In this document: piece by piece, positions 54,442 to 63,655 of the stretch
Layout of the letters: the number at the start of each line of letters is the position of its first letter
How positions within the stretch are numbered: the first letter of the stretch is position 1
Assembly: GCF_030317115.1 (NCBI RefSeq)
Contig: NZ_JASZYF010000026.1
Coordinates: 1-64,000 of the forward strand
Length of the DNA stretch: 64,000 bases
Direction of reading: 5' to 3'
Source of the DNA: Variovorax gracilis
Lineage (GTDB): Bacteria > Pseudomonadota > Gammaproteobacteria > Burkholderiales > Burkholderiaceae_C
The notes under the pieces: model-generated
Databases searched by the model: none
Seen by the model: the letters and a program-made list of their open reading frames with translations, nothing else
What the model was told of the DNA's origin: nothing
Position numbers and translations under genes: made by a program

Positions 54442-55884
54442 ATGACACGCTATGAAGCATTGGCCATCGAGATCGCGGAATCCATCCGGACCGGCGTGCT
54501 CCACCCGGGTGATCGCCTCCCCTCCGTCCGGCAGGCCCGTGCCAGCCGCGGCGTGAGCCCGTCCACTGTGTTCCAGGCCTACTATCTGCTCGAGGCGCAG
54601 GGTCTCATCCGGGCGCGCGAGCGCTCGGGCTACTACGTGGCGGACGGCGCACGGCATCTTCCGCCCGAGCCTGAAGTTGCATCGCAGCCGGAGGACGACG
54701 CGGTACCACTCGACGTCAGCGAGCGCGTGTTCGAGATCCTCGAATCGACGATGGTGCGGGACGTGGTGCCGCTGGGTTCGGCCTTTCCCAGTCCTCTTCT
54801 CTTTCCGCTGCAAAGGCTGGGCCAGATCATGGCGGCCAGCATCCAGAACCTCGATCCCTGGAGCACGGTGGACGACCTCACGCCGGGCAACGCGCGCTTG
54901 CGCCGGCAGATCGCGCTGCGCTACCTGGCCGATGGAATGCAGGTCCACACCGACGAGATCGTCGTCACGAACGGCGCGCTCGAGGCATTGAACCTCTGCC
55001 TTTCGGCGGTGACGCGCCCCGGCGCTGCCGTGCTGATCGAATCGCCGACCTTCTACGCCGCGCTGCAGGCGCTGGAGCGGCTGGGCCTGGAGGCGGTCGA
55101 GGTGCCGACCCATCCGCGCGAAGGCATGGACCTCGACGCGCTCGAACGCGCCATCCGGCGGCACCGCCCGAAAGCCTGCTGGCTGATGACCAACTTCCAG
55201 AACCCGCTGGGCAGCCTGATGCCGGACGCGAAGAAGAAGGCGCTGGTCGGCTTGCTGACGCGCCATGACGTGCCGCTCGTCGAGGACGACGTCTACGGCG
55301 AGCTCTATTTCGGCGACAAGCGCCCGCTGCCGGCGAAGGCTTTCGACACGGAAGGGATCGTCATGCACTGCTCGTCGTTCTCGAAGTGCCTGGCACCCGG
55401 CTATCGCATCGGTTGGGCCGCGCCCGGACGATTCGCGCGCGCAGTCGCGCGCGCAAAGCTGACGACCACACTCGGCGCGTCGGCGCCTGCACAGGCGGGC
55501 CTGGCCGCCTATCTCGAAAAGGGAGGCTACGACAAGCATCTGCGCAAGCTGCGTCGGACGCTCGCGGAACAGCAAACCTTCCTGGCACACGCCATTCGCC
55601 AGCACTTTCCACCGGGGACGCGGGCCACACGTCCGGCAGGCGGCTACTTCCTCTGGGTCGAGATGCCGAAGCAGGTCGATGCACTGGAAGTTCATCGCCA
55701 GGCTCTCGCGCAAGGGATCAGCGTCGCGCCGGGGCCGATCTTCTCGGCGCTACGCGGCTTCACGAACTGCCTGCGGCTGAACTATGGCCATGCATGGGAT
55801 GCACGCACGGAGCAGGCGGTTGCGATGCTGGGACGCCTTGCCAGAGGAGCCGGCGCACGCGAGCTTGCGCCAGAAGCCTCGTGA
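54442..55884 (+). CDS. MocR/PdxR-type regulator: GntR DNA-binding domain plus aminotransferase fold
   Basis: 480 residues. Residues about 1-75 are a GntR winged helix (GVLHPGDRLPSVRQARASRG, then VSPSTVFQAYYLLEAQGLIR). The rest is a type I PLP-dependent aminotransferase fold, with the PLP lysine in SSFSKCLAPGYRIGW and NFQNPLGSLMP as another fold block. The family senses PLP or amine ligands and controls nearby genes. Its divergent placement makes the MFS gene at 52796-54397 its likely target. Confidence 0.93.
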   Translation: MTRYEALAIEIAESIRTGVLHPGDRLPSVRQARASRGVSPSTVFQAYYLLEAQGLIRARERSGYYVADGARHLPPEPEVASQPEDDAVPLDVSERVFEILESTMVRDVVPLGSAFPSPLLFPLQRLGQIMAASIQNLDPWSTVDDLTPGNARLRRQIALRYLADGMQVHTDEIVVTNGALEALNLCLSAVTRPGAAVLIESPTFYAALQALERLGLEAVEVPTHPREGMDLDALERAIRRHRPKACWLMTNFQNPLGSLMPDAKKKALVGLLTRHDVPLVEDDVYGELYFGDKRPLPAKAFDTEGIVMHCSSFSKCLAPGYRIGWAAPGRFARAVARAKLTTTLGASAPAQAGLAAYLEKGGYDKHLRKLRRTLAEQQTFLAHAIRQHFPPGTRATRPAGGYFLWVEMPKQVDALEVHRQALAQGISVAPGPIFSALRGFTNCLRLNYGHAWDARTEQAVAMLGRLARGAGARELAPEAS

Positions 55885-55950
55885 TAGATTGCACGACGGT
55901 GAGCGACACAGGGTCGATCGCCCGATCGAGCCACGAGTGAGAGGACAGAA

Positions 55951-57405
55951 ATGCTACCCCGGCTGGCGAGGATTCTGAAGCGCACTGCGCTGGTGATCGG
56001 CGTTGTCTTCATCACCGCGATCGCGCTGCGCACGTACGACGTCCAGCGCGGCCCTCCCCTCGAACTCTGGCACACGCACGTCCCGCACGAACTGTCCCGC
56101 GCAGAGCTCGCAAAGGCCGACTGGGCCGGCTATCTGGCAGCAGAGGACAAGGCCTTCGCCGAGGTGCGCACCGAGGTCACCGACAAGCTGCCGCCGGAGG
56201 CGCGCGTGCCCGGCAATCGCTACTACGACGGCAGCCCGATCTTTCCGGGGCGTTTCGTTCAGGACTGGAACCGGTCCTATGTGCAGGAGCCGCAAGGTGC
56301 GCCGCGAGGCGCGGTCGTGCTGCTGCACGGCTTGACCGATTCGCCCTTCAGCCTGCGCCACGTCGCCAATCTCTACCGCGATCGCGGCTTCGTGGTCGTC
56401 GCGATCCGCATGCCGGGCCACGGCACCGTACCGGCCGGGCTCACGCGCGTGCAGTGGGAGGACTGGTCGGAAGCGACGCGCCTCGCCGTTCGCGAAGCGC
56501 GCCGCCGCGCGGCCGCGCCGCTGCCGCTGCACATCGTCGGCTTCTCCAATGGCGGTGCGCTGGCGATGAAGTTCGCGCTCGACGGCCTGGACGATTCGAG
56601 CCTGGCGCGACCGGACCGGATCATCCTGATCGGGCCGATGATCGGCATCACCGAACTCTCCCGGTTCGCAGGCGTGTTCGGCTGGCCGGCCGTCTTCCCG
56701 GCGTTCGCCAAGGCGGCATGGCTGGGTGTCGTGCCGGAATTCAACCCATTCAAGTACAACTCCTTTCCGGTCAACGGAGCGCGCCAGTCTTCGCTCCTCA
56801 CGCGCGACTTGCGCTCGCACATTGCGCGAGAAGAGAGTGCGGGCCGCCTCGCAAAGCTGCCGCCGATCCTCACCTTCCAGTCGCTGATCGACTTCACGGT
56901 GAGCACGCGTGCGATCGTGACCGCCCTTTACGCGCGGCTGCCCAGCAATGGCAGCGAGTTGGTGCTGTTCGACCTGAACCGCAGCGTCAAGTTCGGTCCG
57001 TTGCTGCGCTCGGGAAGCGATCTGCGGCCGGATCGCGTCTTGACCCCGGCACCCCGGCCATTCCGGTCCACCCTGATCACCAACACGGGGCCGAGCAGCC
57101 GTCAGGTCGTGGAGCGCGTGACGGAGGCCGGGTCTGTGACGGAGAAAACGAGGCAACTCAACCTCGAGTTTCCGCTGGAGGTGTTCTCGCTTTCACACCT
57201 GGCGCTGCCTTTTCCCGTCACCGATTCCCTCTACGGCATACGGCCCGACATGAGCGAGGACTTCGGGGTGAACCTGGGTTCCCTGGCTGTTCGCGGCGAG
57301 CGCGGCGCTCTCATCGTCAGCCTGGATTCGTTGACACGCCTGTCCTCGAATCCGTTCTTCCCCTACATGGCCGATCGGATCGTCGAAGTGATCCCGGCCC
57401 CGTGA
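55951..57405 (+). CDS. Membrane-anchored alpha/beta hydrolase
   Basis: 484 residues from the ATG at 55951 (GAGAGGACAGAA upstream). A single N-terminal hydrophobic segment (ALVIGVVFITAIAL) anchors or directs the protein outward. The hydrolase core starts near AVVLLHGLTDSPFSLRHVAN; the nucleophile is in VGFSNGGALA, and the final His is in SLSHLALPFP. The family resembles monoacylglycerol lipases and esterases in general. Substrate unknown. It converges on the next MFS gene with 27 bases between. Confidence 0.86.
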   Translation: MLPRLARILKRTALVIGVVFITAIALRTYDVQRGPPLELWHTHVPHELSRAELAKADWAGYLAAEDKAFAEVRTEVTDKLPPEARVPGNRYYDGSPIFPGRFVQDWNRSYVQEPQGAPRGAVVLLHGLTDSPFSLRHVANLYRDRGFVVVAIRMPGHGTVPAGLTRVQWEDWSEATRLAVREARRRAAAPLPLHIVGFSNGGALAMKFALDGLDDSSLARPDRIILIGPMIGITELSRFAGVFGWPAVFPAFAKAAWLGVVPEFNPFKYNSFPVNGARQSSLLTRDLRSHIAREESAGRLAKLPPILTFQSLIDFTVSTRAIVTALYARLPSNGSELVLFDLNRSVKFGPLLRSGSDLRPDRVLTPAPRPFRSTLITNTGPSSRQVVERVTEAGSVTEKTRQLNLEFPLEVFSLSHLALPFPVTDSLYGIRPDMSEDFGVNLGSLAVRGERGALIVSLDSLTRLSSNPFFPYMADRIVEVIPAP

Positions 57406-57432
57406 GGCCAGCGGCGGTCGGACGGACACGCT

Positions 57433-58869
57433 TCAGACGCGGCCGTTCACCGGCTGCCGGGTCCGCAGCGAACTGAACACGGCGGCCACCGCGGCGCAGC
57501 ACGCGGCCAGCCCCAACGCGATCACCTGGCCCTTGCCGTCGTGCGGACTCCAGATGCTGAAGATCGCGGCCAGCAGCACTGCGCCCAATGTCTGGCCCGT
57601 CAGACGCGCGGTACCCAGCATGCCGCTTGCTGCGCCGCTGCGATGCGGCGGAGGCGAGGTCACGATGGTGTGGTTGTTCGGCGACTGGAACAAGCCGAAG
57701 CCCATGCCGCACAGCGCCATGCGCCAAACGATGTCGGCATTGGTCGGATGCGCAGGCAACGCAGCCAGCAACACCAGGCCGCTTGCCAGCAGCCCCAGAC
57801 CGATGCCGCCCAGCAAGCCGTCCGGATACCGGCCAATGAGCCGGCCGGCAATCGGCGCCATGACGACGATCGCCAGGGGCCATGCCGTGATCAGCAGGCC
57901 GGCCTCGAAGTGAGAGCGCCCATACGTCTCGAGCAGCAGGAAGGGCAGCGCGATGAACGACAGCATCTGTGCGCAGAACGCGCCAATGGACGTCCCCATC
58001 GAGAGTGCGAACACCGGGATGCGCAGCAGGTCGACCGGAAACAACGGCAACATCAGCGCGCGTTGGCGACGCAGGTAGACGAAGCCCACTGCGATACCCG
58101 CCAGCAGCAGCGCCCAGGCCCAGGGGCTTGCGCCCTGGCCCGCATCGCCGCGCACGCCGAGCCGGTCAGCGCCGATGAAGATCAACGCAAACATCAGCAC
58201 GTTGAGCAGCACGTCGAAGGCCGAGAACCGTGAGTCCGCGGATGCCTTGGCCTGGTTGGCCGGCAATGCGCGCACCCCCAGCGCCAGCACCAGCGCGCCC
58301 AGCGGCACATTGAGCGCGAAGAGCCACGGCCATGAGGCGACCGACAGGATCGCCGCCGCCACCGTCGGACCGGCGACCGATGCGGTCGCCACCACCATCG
58401 AGTTGATCGCCATGCCGCGGCCGAGTTGGTCGCGCGGATAGATCAACCGCACCAGCGCCGCGTTGACGCTCATGATGCCGGCGGCTCCCAGCCCCTGGAG
58501 CGCCCGCGCGGCAATCAGCATCGCGAGCGAGTTGGCAAAAGTCGCGAAAAGCGAAGCCACGGCGAACAGCGCGATACCCACGAGGTACACACGTCGATAG
58601 CCGATGAGATCGCCCAATGAGGCCAGCGGCAGCAGCATGACCAGCGTGGCGATCTGGTAGGCGTTGACCACCCAGATCGCATGCGCCGCATCCGCGCGAA
58701 GTTCGCGCGCGATGCCCGGCAGCGCGAGGTTGACGATGGTGCCGTCGAGGACCGCCACGGCGATGCCGAGGATGATGACCAGCATCGCGCGCCAGCGTTG
58801 CGGCTGGGGCAGTCCCTCGACGGCAGCGGAGGCGGGCGTCGGCGCCGTCACCGCCTCATCCCGCTGCAC
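57433..58869 (-). CDS. MFS transporter, DHA2 family
   Basis: 478 residues from a GTG at 58869, chosen because GGAGAG precedes it by six bases and because it overlaps the end of the upstream transporter gene. About fourteen hydrophobic segments. VLDGTIVNLALPGIAREL is motif D1 and LASLGDLIGYRRVYLVGIAL is motif A. It closes a three-exporter stretch. Which compounds are pumped cannot be told. Confidence 0.9.
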   Translation of the reverse strand: MQRDEAVTAPTPASAAVEGLPQPQRWRAMLVIILGIAVAVLDGTIVNLALPGIARELRADAAHAIWVVNAYQIATLVMLLPLASLGDLIGYRRVYLVGIALFAVASLFATFANSLAMLIAARALQGLGAAGIMSVNAALVRLIYPRDQLGRGMAINSMVVATASVAGPTVAAAILSVASWPWLFALNVPLGALVLALGVRALPANQAKASADSRFSAFDVLLNVLMFALIFIGADRLGVRGDAGQGASPWAWALLLAGIAVGFVYLRRQRALMLPLFPVDLLRIPVFALSMGTSIGAFCAQMLSFIALPFLLLETYGRSHFEAGLLITAWPLAIVVMAPIAGRLIGRYPDGLLGGIGLGLLASGLVLLAALPAHPTNADIVWRMALCGMGFGLFQSPNNHTIVTSPPPHRSGAASGMLGTARLTGQTLGAVLLAAIFSIWSPHDGKGQVIALGLAACCAAVAAVFSSLRTRQPVNGRV

Positions 58870-60061
58870 AGACTTCTCTCCGGCGCCCGCCGAGCGTGAA
58901 CCATGTGAGCACCACGGAAATGAGCGCACCCGCGGCCATGCCCGCGACCATCGGCAGCGGCTTGCCGTTCGTGAAGGCGCCAACCACCGCCATGACCAGC
59001 GAGCCCGTCAGCATCTGCAAGGTGCCGAGCAGGGCCGAGGCCGTGCCGGCGATGGCCCCGTGCTTCTCGAGCGCGAGCACAGAGGTCGTGGGGATGACGA
59101 AGCCCATCAAGGCGCTGGCGATGAAGTAAAGCACGATGAGCACGGCCAGCCGATCGCCGCCGCTCAGGTAGTACGCGAACATGAGCGCCATGACGACGCC
59201 ACAGGCACTCACGCTCGACTTCACCACGCGGACGATGCCGAAACGCTCGCACAGCGGACCGTTGAGTTGCGCCGCGCCGAAGAAGGCCGCGGCATTGACG
59301 CCGAAGGCCACGCTGTAAAGGGTGGGCGACAGGCCGTAGTGGTCGATCATCACGAAGGACGAATTCGCCAGGTAAGTGAAGAAGCCTGCCATCGCGAAGG
59401 CGCCGATGAACACCAGGCCGAGGTAATGCGTGTCGCGCAGCAGCACGCCATAGGCCTGGAGCGCGCTGCCCAGGCTGCTCTCCACGCGCTGCTCCACGGG
59501 CCGTGTTTCCTTGAGCACGGAGGCCACCGTCGCCAGGCCGACCACCGCCGCAATCGTCACGGCCCAGAACACGCCGCGCCAGCCGGTGAAGGCGATCACT
59601 GCGCTGCCGGCCAGCGGCGCCAGGATCGGCGAGACGCTGAACACCAGCATCAGCAAGGACATCAGCCGCGCCGCGTCGTTGCCCGTATGCAGGTCGCGCA
59701 CCACTGCACGCGGAATCGCCATGCCCGCCGCGGCACCAAGACCCTGCACGAAGCGCAGCGCGATCAGCATCTCGATGTCGGTCGCGAGGGCGCAACCGAT
59801 GCTGGCCAGCGCGAACAGGCCGAGGCCGAAGTACAGCGGCGGCTTGCGTCCGACCATGTCCGACACCGGGCCATAGAGCAACTGTCCCACGCCGAGCGAG
59901 AGGAAAAAAGCCGTGAGGCTCATTTGCACGGGGCCGATGCCCGCGCCCAGGCTGCTGCCGATCTCCGGCAGTGCGGGAAGGTACATGTCGATCGCGAACG
60001 GGCCGATGGCCGACAACAGGCCCAGCACGAGCGCGATCCTGAGGAAGCGCGATGAAGTCAT
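58856..60061 (-). CDS. Bcr/CflA family drug efflux MFS transporter
   Basis: 401 residues with twelve hydrophobic segments. IDMYLPALPEIGSSLGAGIG and GVGQLLYGPVSDMVGRKPPL (motif A) with FVQGLGAAAGMAIPRAVVRD are the marks of the Bcr/CflA 12-helix group, known for bicyclomycin and chloramphenicol export. It overlaps the start of the following MFS gene by 14 bases, so the two are probably translated together. Confidence 0.93.
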   Translation of the reverse strand: MTSSRFLRIALVLGLLSAIGPFAIDMYLPALPEIGSSLGAGIGPVQMSLTAFFLSLGVGQLLYGPVSDMVGRKPPLYFGLGLFALASIGCALATDIEMLIALRFVQGLGAAAGMAIPRAVVRDLHTGNDAARLMSLLMLVFSVSPILAPLAGSAVIAFTGWRGVFWAVTIAAVVGLATVASVLKETRPVEQRVESSLGSALQAYGVLLRDTHYLGLVFIGAFAMAGFFTYLANSSFVMIDHYGLSPTLYSVAFGVNAAAFFGAAQLNGPLCERFGIVRVVKSSVSACGVVMALMFAYYLSGGDRLAVLIVLYFIASALMGFVIPTTSVLALEKHGAIAGTASALLGTLQMLTGSLVMAVVGAFTNGKPLPMVAGMAAGALISVVLTWFTLGGRRREVCAAG

Positions 60062-60145
60062 TCACCCATTGTCGCCAAGGCGGCAATGGGCTGCCGGCAG
60101 CGCAATGTGGCGCGCTGTGCTAGCTCTTCGGCGCGGAGATCGTCG

Positions 60146-60709
60146 TCAGAACAGCGACTCGGTATCGCTGTCCGGCCGGGCGCCTTCGATCGCGAGCATG
60201 CGCAATTTCGAGGCCGCGCCGCCGTGCGCGGAAAAACCGCCCCACTTGCCGCCGGCTGCCAGTACGCGGTGGCAAGGCACGACGGGCGCGAACGGGTTGA
60301 GGCCGAGCGCCTGCCCCACCGCGCGCGCCAGTCCCTTGTCGCCGAGTTCGGCAGCGATGTCGCCATAGGTGCGGGTGCGTCCGGGCGGGATGCGGCGCGC
60401 GATGGCGTAGACGCGGCGATGGAAATCGCTGACGCCTTCCAGGTCGAGTTCGATGTCCGCCAGGTCAAGCGGCTCGCCGTCCAGCAGTGCGCGGATGGCC
60501 GACGCGGCCCGCTGCACTTCGGGCGGCGGATCGCGCTCCTGCAACCGCGGGAAGCGCCGCTCCATCCGATGGCGCGTGGCGCCCTCCTCCGCTTCCGGCA
60601 ACTGGACGCCGATGATGCCGTTCGAACCCCACGCGATGCCGCACGCGCCGATGGCAGTGGCAAACAACGCAAAGCCGGTCGTACTCATGCCTGCCGCCAA
60701 TGCATTCAT
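60146..60709 (-). CDS. ogt: Methylated-DNA--protein-cysteine methyltransferase (Ogt-type)
   Basis: 187 residues from the ATG at 60709, which overlaps the pqiC stop as TGATG; a second ATG at 60688 is also possible. The methyl-acceptor motif is PCHRV with Cys146, preceded by RTYGDIAAELG and VGQALGLNPFAPVV. The N-terminal part is normal for Ogt. It repairs O6-alkylguanine by irreversible transfer of the alkyl group to its own cysteine. Position downstream of pqiC suggests co-transcription with the pqi genes. Confidence 0.9.
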   Translation of the reverse strand: MNALAAGMSTTGFALFATAIGACGIAWGSNGIIGVQLPEAEEGATRHRMERRFPRLQERDPPPEVQRAASAIRALLDGEPLDLADIELDLEGVSDFHRRVYAIARRIPPGRTRTYGDIAAELGDKGLARAVGQALGLNPFAPVVPCHRVLAAGGKWGGFSAHGGAASKLRMLAIEGARPDSDTESLF

Positions 60710-61344
60710 CAGGCCGCGCAGGGGGATGTCGAGTTGGCCTTGAGCGCCGAGACGCTGCCGGCAATGGCATCGGCCAGCTTCGCGGTCACCCGCTGGGCGC
60801 CCTGCGCCAAGGCGTCGAAGCCGCTGCCAACGGGCTCCGAAAGCGACAGCTTGCACCCCGTGGCGGGTCCTTCGTCAGTGCGGCGAACGGTCCAGGTGAA
60901 GCTGGCGTCCACGCGACTGCCTTCCACCGCGTCGAACTGCCCCAACTGCACGGCGATTCGGGTCGCCGGCTGGCCGCGTTGACGGCCAGTCTTGGTCACG
61001 TCCACCGCGCCGAGCCTGCTTGCGATGCTGCTGCCCAATGCGTCCCGCAGTTCGCTCTCGAACGAGGACGACCAGCGATGGTCCTCCAGGATGTCGACCG
61101 CCGGGCTTTCCGGCGTGCCCTTCTTGCGAACCACCATTTGCGGGCGTGTGAAGCGCTCGGGCATGGCAATCGGCGCGAGTTCGATGAAGGCGGGCGTCGT
61201 GCCGACGGCTGCGACCGGCGTCCGGGCGGGCGCCGCGGATTCGGCGAGGCTGTAGTACTGCGGCCCCGTGCTGCTCGCGCAGCCTGCCATCAGCAACGCG
61301 GCGCCGAACGCGGCGGCAACAGGTCGGAAGTTCGTCGATCTCAT
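60709..61344 (-). CDS. pqiC: PqiC-like outer-membrane lipoprotein
   Basis: 211 residues. A signal peptide ends in MAGC (lipobox). The ABC-type transport auxiliary lipoprotein fold is recognised by the block QYYSLAES after the lipid cysteine and PQMVVRKKGTPE. PqiC completes the PqiABC intermembrane lipid-transport system at the outer membrane. Its start overlaps pqiB by ATGA and its stop overlaps ogt. Confidence 0.9.
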   Translation of the reverse strand: MRSTNFRPVAAAFGAALLMAGCASSTGPQYYSLAESAAPARTPVAAVGTTPAFIELAPIAMPERFTRPQMVVRKKGTPESPAVDILEDHRWSSSFESELRDALGSSIASRLGAVDVTKTGRQRGQPATRIAVQLGQFDAVEGSRVDASFTWTVRRTDEGPATGCKLSLSEPVGSGFDALAQGAQRVTAKLADAIAGSVSALKANSTSPCAA

Positions 61345-62975
61345 TTCTGCTTGTCCTCCGGCTTGCCGCGGATCAGTGATTCGGGATGGCGCTCCAGGTA
61401 GTCGGTCAGGATGCGCAGCGATGCCGCGGCGCGCGTGACCTCCTGCAGGGTCTGGCGCATGTCCTGCTGCAGCGGCGAGTCGTCGGCAATCGTCTTCTCG
61501 GCGGAACTGAGCGTACGGCGCACGTCCTTCATGGCTGCGGCCATCTCGGGTGTCACGTCATTGTTCAGGCTCTTCGCGAGTTGCTCTGTCGTGACCAGCG
61601 TCTTGTTGAGCGTGCCCAGGGCCTTGCGCAGGTCGGTGCTGATCTCCTCGAACGGCACCTTGTTGAGCTTGCGAGCGATGTCGGACACTTGCGACTGGAG
61701 TTCGTCCAGGCTGTTGGGCGCGGTCGGCAGTTCGAGCGGTGTGCGGCCCGGGTCGATCCGCGCCGGCTTCGCGTCGGGGAAGAAGTCGATGGCGACGTAT
61801 ACCTGACCCGTCAGCAGATTGCCCGTGCGCAACTGCGCGCGCAGGCCCTTGCTGACGAGGAACTGCCACCGCTCCAGCGGGGAGTATCGCGATTCGGCCG
61901 GCACGCCGATCGCCCTGCGTCGCATGCGGTCGGGGTAGATCTGCACCACCACGGGCATCTTGAATTCGCGCTCGTCGCGATCGAATTCGACCCCGATGGA
62001 CTTGACCTCGCCGATCACGACGCCGCGGAAGTCGACGGCCGCCCCGGGCGACAGGCCGCGCAACGACTGGTTGAAGTAAAGCAGCATCGTCTGCGAGGGT
62101 CCGTCCGGCTCCTTCATGGCGGAGGCTTCATCGGCCGCCAGCGCGAAGGCGGTGTTCTCCTGCGCGACCGGCCCCGCCGCGTCGTCGGGCGCCTGGAACG
62201 CGATGCCGCCGAGCAGCACGGTCGCCAGCGACTGCGTGCGCACCTTCAGGCCGCTGGCATTCAGTTCCACGTCGAAGCCGCTCGCGTGCCAGAAGCGCGT
62301 GTTGACTCCGACGAACTTGTCGTACGGCGCATTGACGAAGACGCGCAGCGTGACACCGCGACCGTCGCCGTCGAGTTCGTAGGCTGCAAGCTGGCCGACC
62401 TTGATGCGGCGGAAGTACACCGGCGAGCCGATGTCCAGCGAGCCGACATCACGCGCCCTCAGGAGGAACTGCCTTCCCGACGCATCGCGCGTGACGATGG
62501 GCGGCACCTCCAGCCCCGTGAACTCGCCTGCGGTTTCTTCGGAGGTCCCGGCATCCGCACCGATGTACGCGCCCGAGAGCAAGGTCCCCAGGCCCGAAAT
62601 GCCGGTGGTGTCGAGGCGCGGCCGCACCACCCAGAAGCGCGTGTCCTGTGCGGTGAAGCCACTGGCCTCCTTCTTGAGCTGCACGAGCACGCGCACATGG
62701 GAGCGGTCGTTGGCGAGGCGGATTCGCTGCACCGTGCCGATCTGCACGTCCTTGTACCGCACCGCCGTCTTGCCAGCCTCGAGGCCTTCGGCGGTCTTGA
62801 AGGTCAGCACGACTTCGGGACCCCGCTCCATCAGGATGCGCGCGACCAGCGTCACGCCGACCAGGGCCGCCACGATGGGGATCAGCCAGATCAGCGATGG
62901 CAGCCAGTTGCGCCGCTTCACCACCACAGGCCGAGCCAATGGGGCGTTGTCGGACCCTTTGTCTTCTTCGCTCAT
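61341..62975 (-). CDS. pqiB: Intermembrane transport protein PqiB with three MCE domains
   Basis: 544 residues. One N-terminal membrane segment (NWLPSLIWLIPIVAALVGVT) anchors it in the inner membrane. Three MCE/MlaD domains follow: one around GLEAGKTAVRYKDVQIGTVQ, one around DIGSPVYFRRIKVGQLAAYE and one around LSPGAAVDFRGVVIGEVKSI. A helical C-terminus (SDIARKLNKVPFEEISTDLR) forms the coiled-coil bridge. It moves lipids between the membranes. It lies between pqiA and pqiC with ATGA overlaps on both sides. Confidence 0.94.
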   Translation of the reverse strand: MSEEDKGSDNAPLARPVVVKRRNWLPSLIWLIPIVAALVGVTLVARILMERGPEVVLTFKTAEGLEAGKTAVRYKDVQIGTVQRIRLANDRSHVRVLVQLKKEASGFTAQDTRFWVVRPRLDTTGISGLGTLLSGAYIGADAGTSEETAGEFTGLEVPPIVTRDASGRQFLLRARDVGSLDIGSPVYFRRIKVGQLAAYELDGDGRGVTLRVFVNAPYDKFVGVNTRFWHASGFDVELNASGLKVRTQSLATVLLGGIAFQAPDDAAGPVAQENTAFALAADEASAMKEPDGPSQTMLLYFNQSLRGLSPGAAVDFRGVVIGEVKSIGVEFDRDEREFKMPVVVQIYPDRMRRRAIGVPAESRYSPLERWQFLVSKGLRAQLRTGNLLTGQVYVAIDFFPDAKPARIDPGRTPLELPTAPNSLDELQSQVSDIARKLNKVPFEEISTDLRKALGTLNKTLVTTEQLAKSLNNDVTPEMAAAMKDVRRTLSSAEKTIADDSPLQQDMRQTLQEVTRAAASLRILTDYLERHPESLIRGKPEDKQK

Positions 62976-63655
62976 ATGACTCTTTCACCTCTCTTCATAC
63001 CGTCTCCATCTGGCTGCCTGCCGCGCTTCGCAACAGTCCGCGCGTCCCAGGTCTTGCGCGGATCGAAGCTGAGCGACGCCAGCATGGTCAGCACCACCAC
63101 TGCGCCGAAGGCGGCGATGCCCACTCCGGCAGTGATCTCCGCAAAGCCGTGGATGCGAACCAGGCCGGCCAGAAGCGCCACCACGAACACGTCGAGCATG
63201 GACCAGCGCCCGATCACTTCCAGGATGCGGTAGAGCTTGGCGCGCTCCAGCTGGCGCCAGTCGCTGCCGCGCTGGGCCAGGAAATTCAGGAGCGTGAGCG
63301 CCGTGAGCTTGAACAGCGGAACCAGGAAGCTCGCGATGAAGATGAGCGCCGCCAACCCATAGGCACCGGACACCCAGAAATAGATGACGCCGCTGAGGAT
63401 GGTGTCCTGCTGCGTACCGAACAGGCTCTTTGTGATCATGACCGGCAGCATGTTGGCCGGAAGGTAGAGGATGGCAGCGGCGATCAGGTACGCCCAGGTG
63501 CGCTTGAAGCTGTCGGGCTTGCGGGTATGCAGGCGGGTCGCGCACCTTCCGCAGCGCGCGCCCTCCTCCGCCCCTTCCCACACGGTGCCGCAATGATGGC
63601 AACTCATCAGCCCGAGTTGCGCGCCCGTCCGGGTGGGTGGCGTCGGTTCGCTCAT
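62972..63655 (-). CDS. pqiA: Paraquat-inducible protein A, second half (separate gene)
   Basis: 227 residues from the ATG at 63655, overlapping the next PqiA gene by ATGA. The N-terminus has a zinc-ribbon with CHHCGTVW and CGRCATRL (two C-x2-C pairs), followed by four membrane segments (about 55-75, 90-115, 155-175 and 180-200). In Escherichia coli PqiA is one protein with two such domains; here the domains are two genes. It supplies the inner-membrane part of the PqiABC system. Confidence 0.9.
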   Translation of the reverse strand: MSEPTPPTRTGAQLGLMSCHHCGTVWEGAEEGARCGRCATRLHTRKPDSFKRTWAYLIAAAILYLPANMLPVMITKSLFGTQQDTILSGVIYFWVSGAYGLAALIFIASFLVPLFKLTALTLLNFLAQRGSDWRQLERAKLYRILEVIGRWSMLDVFVVALLAGLVRIHGFAEITAGVGIAAFGAVVVLTMLASLSFDPRKTWDARTVAKRGRQPDGDGMKRGERVI

